Shown: positions 8,352 to 17,485, numbered from the stretch's first letter. The stretch: DNA of 64,000 bases from Clostridiales bacterium (GCA_019419995.1 JAHZHZ010000001.1:102626-166625); one strand, 5' to 3'. Notes: generated from the sequence alone by a model not told the origin. Made by a program: numbers and translations.

Positions 8352-8387
8352 TAATGCCTCTGCGGCACATATGCCGCAGAGGCATTA
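8352..8387. terminator. bidirectional terminator
   Basis: A perfect 16-base stem (8352-8367 with 8372-8387) and four-base loop, with A-rich sequence on one side and T-rich on the other, separates the convergent genes ending at 8344 and 8391. Confidence 0.85.
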
Positions 8388-8390
8388 AAT

Positions 8391-8891
8391 TTATCCTTCT
8401 TCTAGGGCCCACTTTAATGCCTCTAAGGCAGCTTGGGCTGCTCGACAACGAATTTCCATGCGATTTCCGCTAAAGTGTTGCTCCCATGCTTTTACTCCCT
8501 TGGGGCCGCTGACTCCAATAAAAACGGTACCAACAGGCTTTTGCGCCGTACCTCCATCCGGCCCTGCTAGGCCTGTGGCAGAAACTCCCCAATCGGCCCC
8601 GCTCAGGCGGCGGGCCCCTTCGGCCATTTCCCGGGCACATTGGGCGCTGACTACGCCCAAACGCTCCACCGTTTCACGCCGAACACCCAGAAGATGTTGC
8701 TTGGAGGAGGGAGAATAGGTAACGTAGCTCTCCTGTAGCACGGCGCTGGCTCCGGAATTTTCCACCAGCGTAGCGGCAATCAGTCCACCGGTGAGGCTTT
8801 CAGCAAAGCTTACCTGTGCCCTCTTTTTCAACAATGCCGCAAAGGCTTCCTGGCCGGAATGGTGCAGCGCATTCAGGACTTCAGTCTTCAT
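8391..8891 (-). CDS. pncC: nicotinamide-nucleotide amidohydrolase PncC (CinA C-terminal domain)
   Basis: A 166-residue stand-alone CinA C-terminal domain, which deamidates nicotinamide mononucleotide to nicotinate mononucleotide in pyridine-nucleotide recycling. Diagnostic motifs are SFAESLTGGLIAATLV (residues about 28-43), ESYVTYSPSSKQHLLGV, GVVSAQCAREMAEGAR and VSATGLAGPDGGTAQKPVGTVFI. The N-terminal MoCF-like domain of full CinA is absent, as in many PncC proteins. It overlaps the end of the upstream polysaccharide-exporter ATPase gene by 11 bases, so it is co-transcribed with the exporter, an arrangement with no obvious metabolic link. Confidence 0.9.
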   Translation of the reverse strand: MKTEVLNALHHSGQEAFAALLKKRAQVSFAESLTGGLIAATLVENSGASAVLQESYVTYSPSSKQHLLGVRRETVERLGVVSAQCAREMAEGARRLSGADWGVSATGLAGPDGGTAQKPVGTVFIGVSGPKGVKAWEQHFSGNRMEIRCRAAQAALEALKWALEEG

Positions 8892-10158
8892 TTTCCACCC
8901 GCTCCATTTCTAGCCCTTTCAGGCGCATATTGCCCCATAGGCGCTCCGTCCAAGTAAATCCTGCATTGAGCTGTGGGTCATCCACAATGATAAATTGGCC
9001 TACGTCCTCAATGGTATCATAGTAGTTGCTACCTCCGCCTACGCGGTCAGAAATCAGGGAAAGTTTGACCATATATTCACCGGGTGCAATGCCTTCCAAT
9101 GGAAAGCTTATCCGCAGAGTAAATTTTTCTCCAGCCTTGACTTCAAAGGCGGGGGTCTGCGTCATGGCAATGGGTTGAGCCATGTTATTTTTCAAAATCA
9201 ACCGCAAACGAAGGCTGCCCTCATCCACATTGCTGGTGCTGGTGATGCTGAATTCCCATTGAGTGTCCTGTTGAAATTCCATGTTGAGAGAATTAAGCAC
9301 ACGCATGCGGCGCATGCGCATGTGATCACCTCGGTTGCGGGGACGGGTCATACTATCTAAATCCCGATCTACATCCCGATTGCCGGCACCACCGTAGAGC
9401 TCAATGGCGTGTTCTGTAGTTCCGTCATATTTCAGCTGGCCGTGATCCAGAAACAATGCTCGAGTGCATAACTGAGAAACTGTGCGCATATTGTGGCTGA
9501 CATACAGCACGGCGCGGCCGGACCGGGCCACATCGCTCATTTTGTTGAGACATTTTTGTTGAAAAGCCAAATCGCCTACGGCCAGCACTTCGTCGCATAT
9601 GAGTACATCCGGTGCCAAGTTTGCCGCTACGGCAAATCCCAGTTTGACGTACATACCCGAAGAATATCGCTTTACTGGTGTATCAATAAAACGTCCAATT
9701 TCAGAAAACTCCACAATTTCTTCCATCTTTGCGGCAATTTCCCTGCGGCTCATGCCCAGTATTGCGCCATTAAGATACACGTTTTCCCGGCCCGTCAGTT
9801 CAGGATGAAAGCCGGTACCCACTTCCAACAGGCTGGCTACCCGACCATGAACGCGAATCTCTCCTGAAGAAGGAGCAGTGATGCGGGAAATGAGTTTCAA
9901 CATGGTGGATTTTCCTGCGCCATTGCGTCCCACCAGAGCCAACGCCTCACCTCGGTCTACCACAAAGGAGATATCCTGCAGAGCCATGAACAGTTCTCCG
10001 TCATGACTGGTATTGGCGCCAATTTTCCTGTTGGGATCCTCGCGGCCCAGTCTGCGAGCAATCCAGCTATTAATATCCCGGTATAGCAGACCGCCGCCAA
10101 TCATGCCCAACCGATATTGTTTAGAAGCGTGATCCACTTCCAGCAGTCTCTCTGCCAT
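8881..10158 (-). CDS. polysaccharide/teichoic acid ABC exporter ATP-binding protein (Wzt/TagH-like)
   Basis: A 425-residue ATPase that partners the permease just upstream to export a lipid-linked cell-surface polysaccharide. The ATPase part has Walker A GRNGAGKST, signature YSSGMYVKLGFAVA and Walker B VLICDEVLAVGD, the variant signature being typical of Wzt/TagH. A long N-terminal insert before Walker A (ITSWIARRLGRED-like region) is also usual. Residues about 280-425 form an extra beta-rich C-terminal domain, as in Wzt proteins that recognise modified O-antigen ends. The open frame runs far upstream, but ATG 10158 with GGGGAGGAAG before it is the credible start, 14 bases after the permease stop. 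Confidence 0.88.
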   Translation of the reverse strand: MAERLLEVDHASKQYRLGMIGGGLLYRDINSWIARRLGREDPNRKIGANTSHDGELFMALQDISFVVDRGEALALVGRNGAGKSTMLKLISRITAPSSGEIRVHGRVASLLEVGTGFHPELTGRENVYLNGAILGMSRREIAAKMEEIVEFSEIGRFIDTPVKRYSSGMYVKLGFAVAANLAPDVLICDEVLAVGDLAFQQKCLNKMSDVARSGRAVLYVSHNMRTVSQLCTRALFLDHGQLKYDGTTEHAIELYGGAGNRDVDRDLDSMTRPRNRGDHMRMRRMRVLNSLNMEFQQDTQWEFSITSTSNVDEGSLRLRLILKNNMAQPIAMTQTPAFEVKAGEKFTLRISFPLEGIAPGEYMVKLSLISDRVGGGSNYYDTIEDVGQFIIVDDPQLNAGFTWTERLWGNMRLKGLEMERVENED

Positions 10159-10172
10159 TGCGCTTCCTCCCC

Positions 10173-11045
10173 TCAAACGGTGTCCATGAAGGTCTTCTCC
10201 ACGCGGGAGAACAGGATGACCCCCAGTCCAAACACTACCAGGGTGATGGCGATGGAGAGCCAATAGTAATTCAGATACAAACATGGAGATCCCAGATAGG
10301 CTGAACGAAACAGTTCGATCAGGGGTGTCATGGGATTGAGCATATAAATTCCAAGTACACTGGGCACTCGCTCTGCTATCAGCGAGGCAGGATAGGCCAC
10401 CGGAGTGGCATACATCCACAGATGTACTCCGAAACTTACCAATAGGGATAGGTCCCTGTATTTGGTGGTCATGGAGGAGACAATGATGCCAAAGCCCAGT
10501 CCGAGCATACCCAGCTGCAATAACATCAGGGGAGTCAATAAAATCAGCCGCAAGTTGGGCTGCACAGCGCTGTCCGGTTGTAAAGCATAATATACCACGA
10601 ATCCTGCGAAGAGCGCAAACTGAACAAAAAAATTGATCAGTTGAGAGATTACTGTAGATATGGGCATGCACAGTCGCGGGAAATAAACCTTGCCAAAGAG
10701 ATTGCGATTGGCGATAAAGGTATTGGATGTGGTGGTAAGGCAATTGGAAAAATACTGCCAGGCGATGTTCCCACCCATGTAAAACATAAAGCGAGGCATG
10801 CCGTCAGTGGGCAGACCTGCCACGTTGCCAAAGATCACTGTGAAAATCAGCGTAGTCAGCAGCGGCTGAATTACTACCCAAGCCGGGCCCAGAATGGTTT
10901 GTTTATAGATGAGGGTAAAGTCTCGCTTGACCAACATCCAAACCAAATCTTTATAATGCCACAAGTCTTTGAAGTCAATATCAAACCATCCGGTCTTTGG
11001 ACGAATGCGCGTCGTCCAATAATTTCCGGAGCGGTGCTTTTCCAT
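10173..11045 (-). CDS. polysaccharide ABC exporter permease (Wzm/TagG-like, ABC-2 type)
   Basis: A 290-residue ABC-2 permease with about six membrane helices. The N-terminal amphipathic segment WHYKDLVWMLVKRDFTLIYKQT followed by LGPAWVVIQPLLTTLIFTVIF is the hallmark of the Wzm/TagG/KpsM class. It forms the membrane channel for a surface polysaccharide together with the ATPase encoded 14 bases downstream. GGAGGCCCC before the ATG supplies the ribosome binding site. It is divergently transcribed from the DHHW/AlgX-like gene at 11242, sharing a 196-base intergenic region, which suggests joint function in envelope glycan assembly. Confidence 0.9.
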   Translation of the reverse strand: MEKHRSGNYWTTRIRPKTGWFDIDFKDLWHYKDLVWMLVKRDFTLIYKQTILGPAWVVIQPLLTTLIFTVIFGNVAGLPTDGMPRFMFYMGGNIAWQYFSNCLTTTSNTFIANRNLFGKVYFPRLCMPISTVISQLINFFVQFALFAGFVVYYALQPDSAVQPNLRLILLTPLMLLQLGMLGLGFGIIVSSMTTKYRDLSLLVSFGVHLWMYATPVAYPASLIAERVPSVLGIYMLNPMTPLIELFRSAYLGSPCLYLNYYWLSIAITLVVFGLGVILFSRVEKTFMDTV

Positions 11046-11152
11046 GGTGGGGCCTCCTTGCGATTACACTGTGTTTATGGACTATCAAAATCCACAAACA
11101 TCCAGTATCATTGTAACATGTGCGACTCAAGGATGCAAGTCCCCGCCAAAAC

Positions 11153-11181
11153 TTGCCGTAAAGAATGAAATGTGCTATAAT
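11153..11181 (+). promoter_or_regulatory. promoter for the DHHW/AlgX-like gene
   Basis: TTGCCG at 11153-11158, 17-base spacer and perfect TATAAT at 11176-11181, in the divergent intergenic region. Confidence 0.65.
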
Positions 11182-11241
11182 GAAATGTGTATTTGTATAT
11201 AACTGCCAACGTGAGAATTGAACTCCAGAAAGGATCCAAAT

Positions 11242-12501
11242 ATGAAGAAATCCATTGCTCCTGCAACCTCTGAAAAGCCCTCCAAGCTCCAATTTCGTAT
11301 TGATCTGGTGCTCACCGTGTTGTTTTTGGTAGTGATTTTTTTCATGGGGGCCATGACGGTAATCACGGACTTTAGCCACATGCATCGCACGACTATGGCT
11401 CGCAGTCGCCTGGCCGAATATTTGCCAGACCCGGAAAACTATTCACAGTGGGATTTTCTTGCGGCGCGTATTCGTTCGGTAGATGATTATCTGGCTGAAA
11501 ATATTTATATGGCAGAGAAGTTGGGCCATCTGAACTCAACGGTACAGTATGCCATGGGGAAGCGATTGGTCAATACCGGATCTACGCAGATGCTCAAACT
11601 GAATTCAGGCCATCTCTACGATATTCAGAGCTATGTATCCATGGAACCTGCGGTGGGGAATATTATGGAGATGCGAAGCTTGGTGCCCGAAGGGGTTCAC
11701 TTCCTGTATGTATACGAACATCCTACCATCTATTCGCCTACTCAGATGCCCGAAGGCTATGATGTGTTGGATTATTCCGATGAACTTGCTGATGAGATTG
11801 TTGAACGAATTTCCCAGACGGATATCAATATGTTGGATAGTAGGGAGATTCTGTCTGCCAGTGGGTTGGAACTGAGCGAATTCCTGATGTATACAGACCA
11901 GCATTGGGCCACGCGTGCTTCATTGGTTATGGCCCAGAGCATTGCAGAGGAGCTGAGCGAGCAGACCGGCATCGATATGCACCCGGAGAGGTTGGACATT
12001 GATAATTTTGAAACCAAGACCTATCCCAAGCTATTCTTGGGCAAATATGGGCAGAGAGTGGGTACATTCAATATTGACCCAGATGATATTACCATTTTCT
12101 GGCCCAAGGAAGAAACCAATATTCACCGCTATACCAACTATCTGGGCGACATTACAGATATTGAAGGCGACTTCAAAGATAGTGTGATTCGCTGGAAATA
12201 TCTGGAGCCTGATGAAGGAAAGACCTACAACATCAAAGCCTATTTTGATTATGGCCTGACGGAAAATTATGACATCTATCACAACGAGGATGGAGCGGAC
12301 TGCACTATACTGCTTCTGAAGGATTCTTACAGTGCTTCAATTGGTAGTTTCCTATCCTTGGTGGCTAACGAAATTTATGCGGTAGATATGCGCCGCAGCG
12401 ATCTGAGTTTGGAAGAATGGATTGCCAAGGCCAATCCGGATGTAGTGGTTGTGTCCTATAGTTTGCAGATGTTGCGTCAGGATGAATATGAATTCCGCTA
12501 A
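11242..12501 (+). CDS. DHHW-family / AlgX-J-like SGNH protein, probable surface polysaccharide O-acetylation
   Basis: A 419-residue protein with one N-terminal membrane helix (residues about 20-42) and a large extracytoplasmic domain. The segment YTDQHWATRASLVMAQ (residue about 220) matches the DxHW motif of the DHHW/AlgX/AlgJ family, and LLLKDSYSASIGSFLSLVANEI near residue 355 matches the D-S-Y block of the same fold; VVSYSLQML closes it. Relatives transfer or handle acetyl groups on exported polysaccharides, usually with an MBOAT membrane acyltransferase; none is visible in this window. The divergent Wzm/Wzt exporter supports a glycan role. ATG 11242 with AAAGGA upstream was preferred over an in-frame TTG at 11218. 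Confidence 0.75.
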   Translation: MKKSIAPATSEKPSKLQFRIDLVLTVLFLVVIFFMGAMTVITDFSHMHRTTMARSRLAEYLPDPENYSQWDFLAARIRSVDDYLAENIYMAEKLGHLNSTVQYAMGKRLVNTGSTQMLKLNSGHLYDIQSYVSMEPAVGNIMEMRSLVPEGVHFLYVYEHPTIYSPTQMPEGYDVLDYSDELADEIVERISQTDINMLDSREILSASGLELSEFLMYTDQHWATRASLVMAQSIAEELSEQTGIDMHPERLDIDNFETKTYPKLFLGKYGQRVGTFNIDPDDITIFWPKEETNIHRYTNYLGDITDIEGDFKDSVIRWKYLEPDEGKTYNIKAYFDYGLTENYDIYHNEDGADCTILLLKDSYSASIGSFLSLVANEIYAVDMRRSDLSLEEWIAKANPDVVVVSYSLQMLRQDEYEFR

Positions 12502-12517
12502 ATGGTTTTCTGAAAAG

Positions 12518-12544
12518 AGCGCCCGCTCCTTTGGAGCGGGCGCT
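12518..12544. terminator. bidirectional terminator hairpin
   Basis: A perfect 12-base GC-rich stem (12518-12529 with 12533-12544) and three-base loop between the convergent ends of the DHHW-like gene and livF. Confidence 0.75.
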
Positions 12545-12570
12545 TGATGTTTAGGGCCTTCGATATTCAA

Positions 12571-13284
12571 TTAATTAGAACCCAGATAGGCAGCCTTGAC
12601 CTGCTCATTGGAGAGCAGATCCGCACCGCTACCTCGCAGCGTAATGTTTCCTGTCTCCAGGACCAACCCCACATCTGCACATTTCAGTGCGGCATTGGCA
12701 TTCTGTTCAATCAGCAAAATGGTGATGCCCTCGCTCTTGAGATCGCGGATGATGGAAAAAATATCCTTGACGACCAGTGGAGCTAAGCCCAAGGAAGGTT
12801 CATCCATCATCAACAGCTTGGGCTTGGCCATCATAGCCCGGCCTACAGCCAGCATTTGTTGTTCGCCGCCAGAGAGCGTGCCTGCCAACTGCCATTCCCG
12901 CTCCTTAAGACGGGGAAAGCGACGGTAAATATCCCGAATTCCTTCCTCAATCTCGTCCTTGTCCTTGCGCAAATAGGCGCCGATCTTGAGATTTTCCTTC
13001 ACGGTCAGATTGGCGAATACCCGCCGGCCTTCCGGCACCATTACCACGCCTTCGGAGACGATGCGTTGAGTATTCATGGAAGTGATATCTCGCCCCATGA
13101 AGTTGATACTGCCCTCTGAGATGCGTACCAGACCGCTAATGGCCCTGAGAGTAGTGGACTTGCCTGCGCCGTTGGCACCGATGAGGCTCACAATATCTCC
13201 CTGTTCCACGTCAAAACTGATGCCTTTGAGCGCCTCTATGCCGCCGTAGCTGACCTTCAGATTGGTAACCTTGAGCATGTTCAT
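12571..13284 (-). CDS. livF: branched-chain amino acid ABC transporter ATP-binding protein LivF
   Basis: A 237-residue ATPase, the usual LivF length. Walker A GANGAGKSTT, signature LSGGEQQMLAVGRA, Walker B LLMMDEPSLGLAP and the LIEQNANAAL switch region are diagnostic; the Q-loop stretch VSEGVVMVPEGRRVFANLTV is typical of LivF rather than LivG. It hydrolyses ATP with LivG to drive uptake through LivH-LivM. It is the last gene of the liv operon and its ATG overlaps the livG stop in an ATGA arrangement, implying translational coupling. Confidence 0.95.
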   Translation of the reverse strand: MNMLKVTNLKVSYGGIEALKGISFDVEQGDIVSLIGANGAGKSTTLRAISGLVRISEGSINFMGRDITSMNTQRIVSEGVVMVPEGRRVFANLTVKENLKIGAYLRKDKDEIEEGIRDIYRRFPRLKEREWQLAGTLSGGEQQMLAVGRAMMAKPKLLMMDEPSLGLAPLVVKDIFSIIRDLKSEGITILLIEQNANAALKCADVGLVLETGNITLRGSGADLLSNEQVKAAYLGSN

Positions 13285-14120
13285 TCCTCATCCACCCCCA
13301 GATACGCCGCCACAACGGCTGGATTATCGCGCACTTCCTGAGGTGTGCCCTCAGCAATCTGGCTGCCAAAGTCGATCACATAGATGCGGTCGGAAATGCC
13401 CATGACCAGATTCATGTGATGCTCAATCATGAATATGGTCAGTTGAAATTTCTGCTTGATCTCTTGAATGAAGCGGCCCAGATCCTCTGTTTCTTGGGGA
13501 TTCATACCTGCCGCAGGCTCATCTAGCAACAGTAGGCGGGGATGGGTAGCCAATGCACGTACAATTTCCAATCTACGCTGCTGGCCGTAGGGCAGGGAAA
13601 TGGCCTGTTCCTCCGCGACCCCGTCTAAATTTACAATCTTCAACAGTTCCATGGCTTCCTGGCGCATCTGCCGTTCCTCTTTGCGGTTCAGGCGAAAAGT
13701 GGCGGTGAGCAGATTGCTGCTACGACGCATATGCATGGCTATGAGTACGTTGTTAAATACCGTCTGGCTTTTGAAGAGGCGGATGTTTTGGAAGGTGCGG
13801 GCAATGCCCAGTTGTGTAATTTTGTCAGGAGTCTTTATCACCCGGTTGTGATACAAATCTGCGTTCTTTCCCGCGTAAGCCCGACGGAGCTTGCCCGAAG
13901 GATGGTTTTCCACAATGGTTTTTCCGTAAAAATCTACTCGACCGTTGGAGGGTTCATAGACGCCTGTAATGCAGTTGAAAGCCGTAGTTTTGCCTGCACC
14001 ATTGGGGCCGATGAGAGCTACAATCTCACCCTCGTTGATGTCCATGGAGAGGTTATTGACTGCTACGACGCCGCCAAACTGCATCGTCACGTTTTCCACA
14101 TGCAATACGTTTCGGCTCAT
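13281..14120 (-). CDS. livG: branched-chain amino acid ABC transporter ATP-binding protein LivG
   Basis: A 279-residue ATPase with Walker A GPNGAGKTT, the LivG-specific RTFQNIRLF Q-loop, signature SLPYGQQRRLEIVRAL, Walker B LLLLDEPAAGMNPQE and switch IEHHMNLVM. The insert between Walker A and the Q-loop (residues about 60-110) is the longer version seen in many Firmicutes. ATG 14120 forms an ATGA overlap with the livM stop and encodes MSRNVLHVEN; an in-frame upstream start would lie inside livM. Confidence 0.95.
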   Translation of the reverse strand: MSRNVLHVENVTMQFGGVVAVNNLSMDINEGEIVALIGPNGAGKTTAFNCITGVYEPSNGRVDFYGKTIVENHPSGKLRRAYAGKNADLYHNRVIKTPDKITQLGIARTFQNIRLFKSQTVFNNVLIAMHMRRSSNLLTATFRLNRKEERQMRQEAMELLKIVNLDGVAEEQAISLPYGQQRRLEIVRALATHPRLLLLDEPAAGMNPQETEDLGRFIQEIKQKFQLTIFMIEHHMNLVMGISDRIYVIDFGSQIAEGTPQEVRDNPAVVAAYLGVDEE

Positions 14121-15247
14121 CCCTTCATCGCCTCCCCCTTCTTCTTTTTTGGTTGAAACAGATCCCAAAGTTCCCGTTCACCCATGATGCCCTTGCGGAA
14201 GAACAGCACCACCACCATAATGATGATGGAGAATACCACCAGGCGGAAGCCGTTGCGCAGCAGCGGTACTTCCCATTGGCCAATCATTCGCTTCTGATCC
14301 AGGAAGCGCAGCCACCATTCGCTGCACGCTACGAACAGGAAGGAGCTAATGCAGCTTCCTGTGATGGAGCCGATGCCACCAATAACCACGATCAGCAGAA
14401 TTTCGTAGGTCATTGCGGAGGTAAAGCTCTTGGCCTGCACGGAATTGGCATACATGGCCAGCATGGCGCCGCCGATGCCTGCGAAGAAGGAACTGATGCA
14501 GAAGGCGGATTGCTTGTGCCTGGCCAGGTTGATGCCCATGGCTTCTGCTGCCACTTCGTCATCCCGAATGGCGATAAAGGAACGCCCATAGGTGGAACGG
14601 ATCAACAGTATCACCAGCAAGATACACACGCCGGAAATCAGGAAGGGTACCAGGGTGGAGAGATAAACCACCACTTCCCCTTGAGCATTCTTAATGTTGA
14701 AATCATTAAATGTGGGGAACAGCCGGAGCATGTTGGAACCGTTGGTAATAGCACCCAGTTTATCCCATTGGAAGATGGAACGTATGATTTCCGCAAAGCC
14801 CAGTGTGGCAATGGCCAGATAGTCGCTCTTGAGGCGCAGTACTGGAAGGCCGATGAGGAAGGCAAACAATGCCGCCGCCAGACCTGCCAGAATCAGTGCA
14901 GGGACTACAGGCAGGGAAAACTGTACCAAACCACCGTCGTAGTATTGATAGACCACCGCCCGCTGAGATACAGGAATGGTGAGTACTGCATAGGTATAGG
15001 CACCGATGAGCATAAAGCCGGCTTGCCCCAGAGAAAATAGACCCGTAAATCCATTTAGAAGATTCATGGATACAGCTACCAGGGCGTAAGTCGCACCTTT
15101 TTTGAGCACTGTAAAGAGCATGGACGTGGGGGGGATGTACTGCTCCGCCACGAATACGCCAATGTATATTGCAATCACGATGATTGCTGTCCACAGTGCA
15201 CCGGGGGTAATCCTGCGTCGGGAGGCAGAAGTTGCTTTTGTCGTCAT
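14117..15247 (-). CDS. livM: branched-chain amino acid ABC transporter permease LivM
   Basis: A 376-residue integral membrane permease with about eight to ten helices. The LivM markers are NLLNGFTGLFSLGQAGFMLIGAYTYAVL, the long polar loop after YQYYDGG, and RSTYGRSFIAIRDDEVAAEAMGINLARHK, the cytosolic EAA-like coupling loop. It pairs with LivH to form the pore. ATG 15247, with GAGGTGAG upstream, is preferred over a frame extension to 15286. The gene starts ten bases after livH ends. Confidence 0.94.
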   Translation of the reverse strand: MTTKATSASRRRITPGALWTAIIVIAIYIGVFVAEQYIPPTSMLFTVLKKGATYALVAVSMNLLNGFTGLFSLGQAGFMLIGAYTYAVLTIPVSQRAVVYQYYDGGLVQFSLPVVPALILAGLAAALFAFLIGLPVLRLKSDYLAIATLGFAEIIRSIFQWDKLGAITNGSNMLRLFPTFNDFNIKNAQGEVVVYLSTLVPFLISGVCILLVILLIRSTYGRSFIAIRDDEVAAEAMGINLARHKQSAFCISSFFAGIGGAMLAMYANSVQAKSFTSAMTYEILLIVVIGGIGSITGSCISSFLFVACSEWWLRFLDQKRMIGQWEVPLLRNGFRLVVFSIIIMVVVLFFRKGIMGERELWDLFQPKKKKGEAMKG

Positions 15248-15257
15248 ATGGCTCACC

Positions 15258-16181
15258 TCACACTTTATCCGTGGTCTTCTCACCAAAGAGGCCCGTAGGC
15301 TTGACGATGAGAATGACGATCAACAGGGCAAAGGTGAAGGCATCAGAAAAGGTAGTCAGTCCCAGCATCTGCTTGGAGAGCCCCATTTTAATCAGGATGA
15401 TGTCCAATCCCTTGATGATGTTTTCACAAATGCCGATAATGAATGCACCTACTACCGCTCCGGGGATGCTTCCGATGCCTCCGAATACCGCAGCTACAAA
15501 GGCTTTCAAGCCCGGCATGGAGCCCGATGTCTGAATGACGGTAGTATAATTGCTGAAATAGAGCATGGAACCCACACCCGCCAGCACGGAACCGATGACA
15601 AAGGTGATGGAGATGACGGAATTGATCTTGATGCCCATGAGCTTGCTGGTTTCATAGTCCTTGGAGACTGCGCGCATGGCCATGCCGATCTTGGTATGAT
15701 TGATCAATAGCACCAGTAACACCACCAGCACCAGCGTCAGCACTGGCGTGATCAGTGTTACCATCTTGGTAGTGGCGCCAAAGACTGTCACCGAATCAGA
15801 AATGAAAGGAATGGTGGGATAGTACTGGTTCAGGCCGCCGGTAATGTAGAGCACCAGATTCTGCAAAGTATAGCTGACGCCGATGGCCGAAATCATGATG
15901 GACATGCGTGGAGCGTCCCGCAGAGGCTTGTAGGCGATGCGCTCAATGAGAAAGCCGATAAGCGCTGTGAGCAGCAACACCAGAGGAATGGATATGTATA
16001 GAGGCGCGCCGCTGGCGGAAATATATACCATTAAAATGCCAGCCACCATGAATACATCACCGTGGGCAAAGTTGATTAGGCGTAGTATGCCGTAGACCAT
16101 GGTATAGCCTATGGCAATCAGCGCATATTGTCCACCCACGGATATACCACTGAGCAGATAGGGAAGCAGAGTTTGAAACAT
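15258..16181 (-). CDS. livH: branched-chain amino acid ABC transporter permease LivH
   Basis: A 307-residue permease, normal LivH length, with seven or eight helices. ISVGGQYALIAIGYTMVYGILRLINFAHGDVFMVAG at the N-terminus and the coupling loop GMAMRAVSKDYETSKLMGI near residue 195 are characteristic. ATG 16181 follows AGGAGGATTTTCCTC; the longer open frame upstream runs through the intercistronic hairpin and lacks conservation-like sequence. Confidence 0.94.
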   Translation of the reverse strand: MFQTLLPYLLSGISVGGQYALIAIGYTMVYGILRLINFAHGDVFMVAGILMVYISASGAPLYISIPLVLLLTALIGFLIERIAYKPLRDAPRMSIMISAIGVSYTLQNLVLYITGGLNQYYPTIPFISDSVTVFGATTKMVTLITPVLTLVLVVLLVLLINHTKIGMAMRAVSKDYETSKLMGIKINSVISITFVIGSVLAGVGSMLYFSNYTTVIQTSGSMPGLKAFVAAVFGGIGSIPGAVVGAFIIGICENIIKGLDIILIKMGLSKQMLGLTTFSDAFTFALLIVILIVKPTGLFGEKTTDKV

Positions 16182-16205
16182 GAGGAAAATCCTCCTTCTA
16201 TGCAC

Positions 16206-16239
16206 TTTGCGGCGTGGGCGGTTTCGCCCACGCCGCAAA
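16206..16239 (-). promoter_or_regulatory. intercistronic hairpin between livK and livH
   Basis: A perfect 15-base GC-rich stem (16206-16220 with 16225-16239) with a four-base loop, not followed by a T-run. It probably protects the livK message and lowers expression of the membrane genes. Confidence 0.7.
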
Positions 16240-16271
16240 TACAAGGGTTCGTTTTTCGTTTGCTGATTTGC

Positions 16272-17426
16272 TTATTCTTCTACGCTCTGTACCGCCACGA
16301 AGTCCCACATGCCTTCGGTGGTGTTGGCGGTCTTGATATAAGCCGTATCGCGAATGGCATCGCCGTTGGTGGATTCGAAGGCGATGTGACCGGAAACGCC
16401 GTCATAAGTGACGTTCCATAGAGCCTCATTCACAGCCTTGGGATCGGTGGAACCGGCGGCTTTGAGGGCCTCCAGCGCTACGAAGTAAGCATCATAACCC
16501 ATGGCAGAAACTGCAGCGATCATATCGTTGCCACCGTTGTTGGTCATGGCCTCAGGATTTTCATTGATCCAAGCCTTGATGCCTTCGTCAAATTCGGGGT
16601 TGCCGCCCTCCTGATAGAAGGTAGATACGTAAATCTTCACGTTAGTACCCGTGGCTGCTTCGATTACCTTGTTGCTGTCCCAGGTGTCACTGCCCATCAG
16701 TGCAAAGGATACGTTCTGTCCTGCCGCCTGATCTACTATCTGCGTGGAATAGGCAATGGATACCGGAGCGAAGAATACGCCTGCGCCGATATTGGTGGCG
16801 TTGGTCAGATAGGAAGTGAAGTCCGAGGTTCCGGTGGGGAAGGTTTCGGAAATAACAGTGCCACCCAGGGACTCGAAGGCTTCCGTGAAGTAGTGTACCA
16901 GGCCCACGTCGTAGTCATTTCCCAGTTCGGCCAGGCAGTAAGCGGTGGTCACGCCCAATTCCTTGTAGGCGTAGTTGGCCAACACGGTGCCCTGGAAGGG
17001 GTCCAGGAAGCAGATGCGGAAGTAGTGAGTGTTTCCGCTGGTAACCTGCGGGTTGGTGCAGGTGACACCGATGGCCGGAATGCCGGCTTCCGCGAAGTAC
17101 GGAGAACCTGCGATGGAAACGCCGGAGCCGTAGGAACCGAGCACTACGCTCACGCCCTCACTCACCAGCTGCTGCGCCGCCGTGGGAGCCTTGTCAGCGG
17201 AGGAGCCATTGTCCGCATAGACCAGTTCCACATCATAGCTCACGCCTCCAATTTCTACCGTGGGAGCGATGGAATTGGCATACTGCATGCCCAGCATTTC
17301 CTGCTTACCGCCTGCGCCACTGTCGCCGGTGGAGGGTTCAAACACGCCGATCTTGACGGTCTCCGCCATTGCGCTTGCCGATACGGCCAGCATCAGAACC
17401 AGAATCAATGCAAGAACTTTTCTCAT
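16272..17426 (-). CDS. livK: branched-chain amino acid ABC transporter substrate-binding protein LivK
   Basis: A 384-residue secreted type-I periplasmic-binding-fold protein. Residues 1-21 are a signal peptide ending SASAMA; no lipobox cysteine. TVKIGVFEPSTGDSGAGGKQEMLG, VSVVLGSYGSGVSIAGSPYFAEAGIPAIGVTCTNPQVT and YFRICFLDPFQGTVLANYA are the standard blocks of the Leu/Ile/Val-binding (Peripla_BP_6) family. It captures the amino acid for LivHMGF. The precise ligand (branched-chain, or a related amino acid or amide) cannot be read. AAAGGAGG precedes the ATG and a good promoter lies 31 bases further upstream. Confidence 0.93.
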   Translation of the reverse strand: MRKVLALILVLMLAVSASAMAETVKIGVFEPSTGDSGAGGKQEMLGMQYANSIAPTVEIGGVSYDVELVYADNGSSADKAPTAAQQLVSEGVSVVLGSYGSGVSIAGSPYFAEAGIPAIGVTCTNPQVTSGNTHYFRICFLDPFQGTVLANYAYKELGVTTAYCLAELGNDYDVGLVHYFTEAFESLGGTVISETFPTGTSDFTSYLTNATNIGAGVFFAPVSIAYSTQIVDQAAGQNVSFALMGSDTWDSNKVIEAATGTNVKIYVSTFYQEGGNPEFDEGIKAWINENPEAMTNNGGNDMIAAVSAMGYDAYFVALEALKAAGSTDPKAVNEALWNVTYDGVSGHIAFESTNGDAIRDTAYIKTANTTEGMWDFVAVQSVEE

Positions 17427-17456
17427 TTGGATATGCCTCCTTTGAATGATGAAGCC

Positions 17457-17485
17457 ATTATACAGGAGAATTCAGAAAAATGCAA
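17457..17485 (-). promoter_or_regulatory. promoter of the liv operon
   Basis: On the minus strand TTGCAT (17480-17485), a 17-base spacer and perfect TATAAT (17457-17462), 30 bases before the livK ATG. Confidence 0.8.

Noticed and set aside
10159..10743. 195-codon N-terminal extension of the Wzt-like ATPase frame
   Set aside because: It runs antiparallel-free through the permease gene in another frame; ATG 10158 with GGGGAGGAAG and the normal family N-terminus show the true start.
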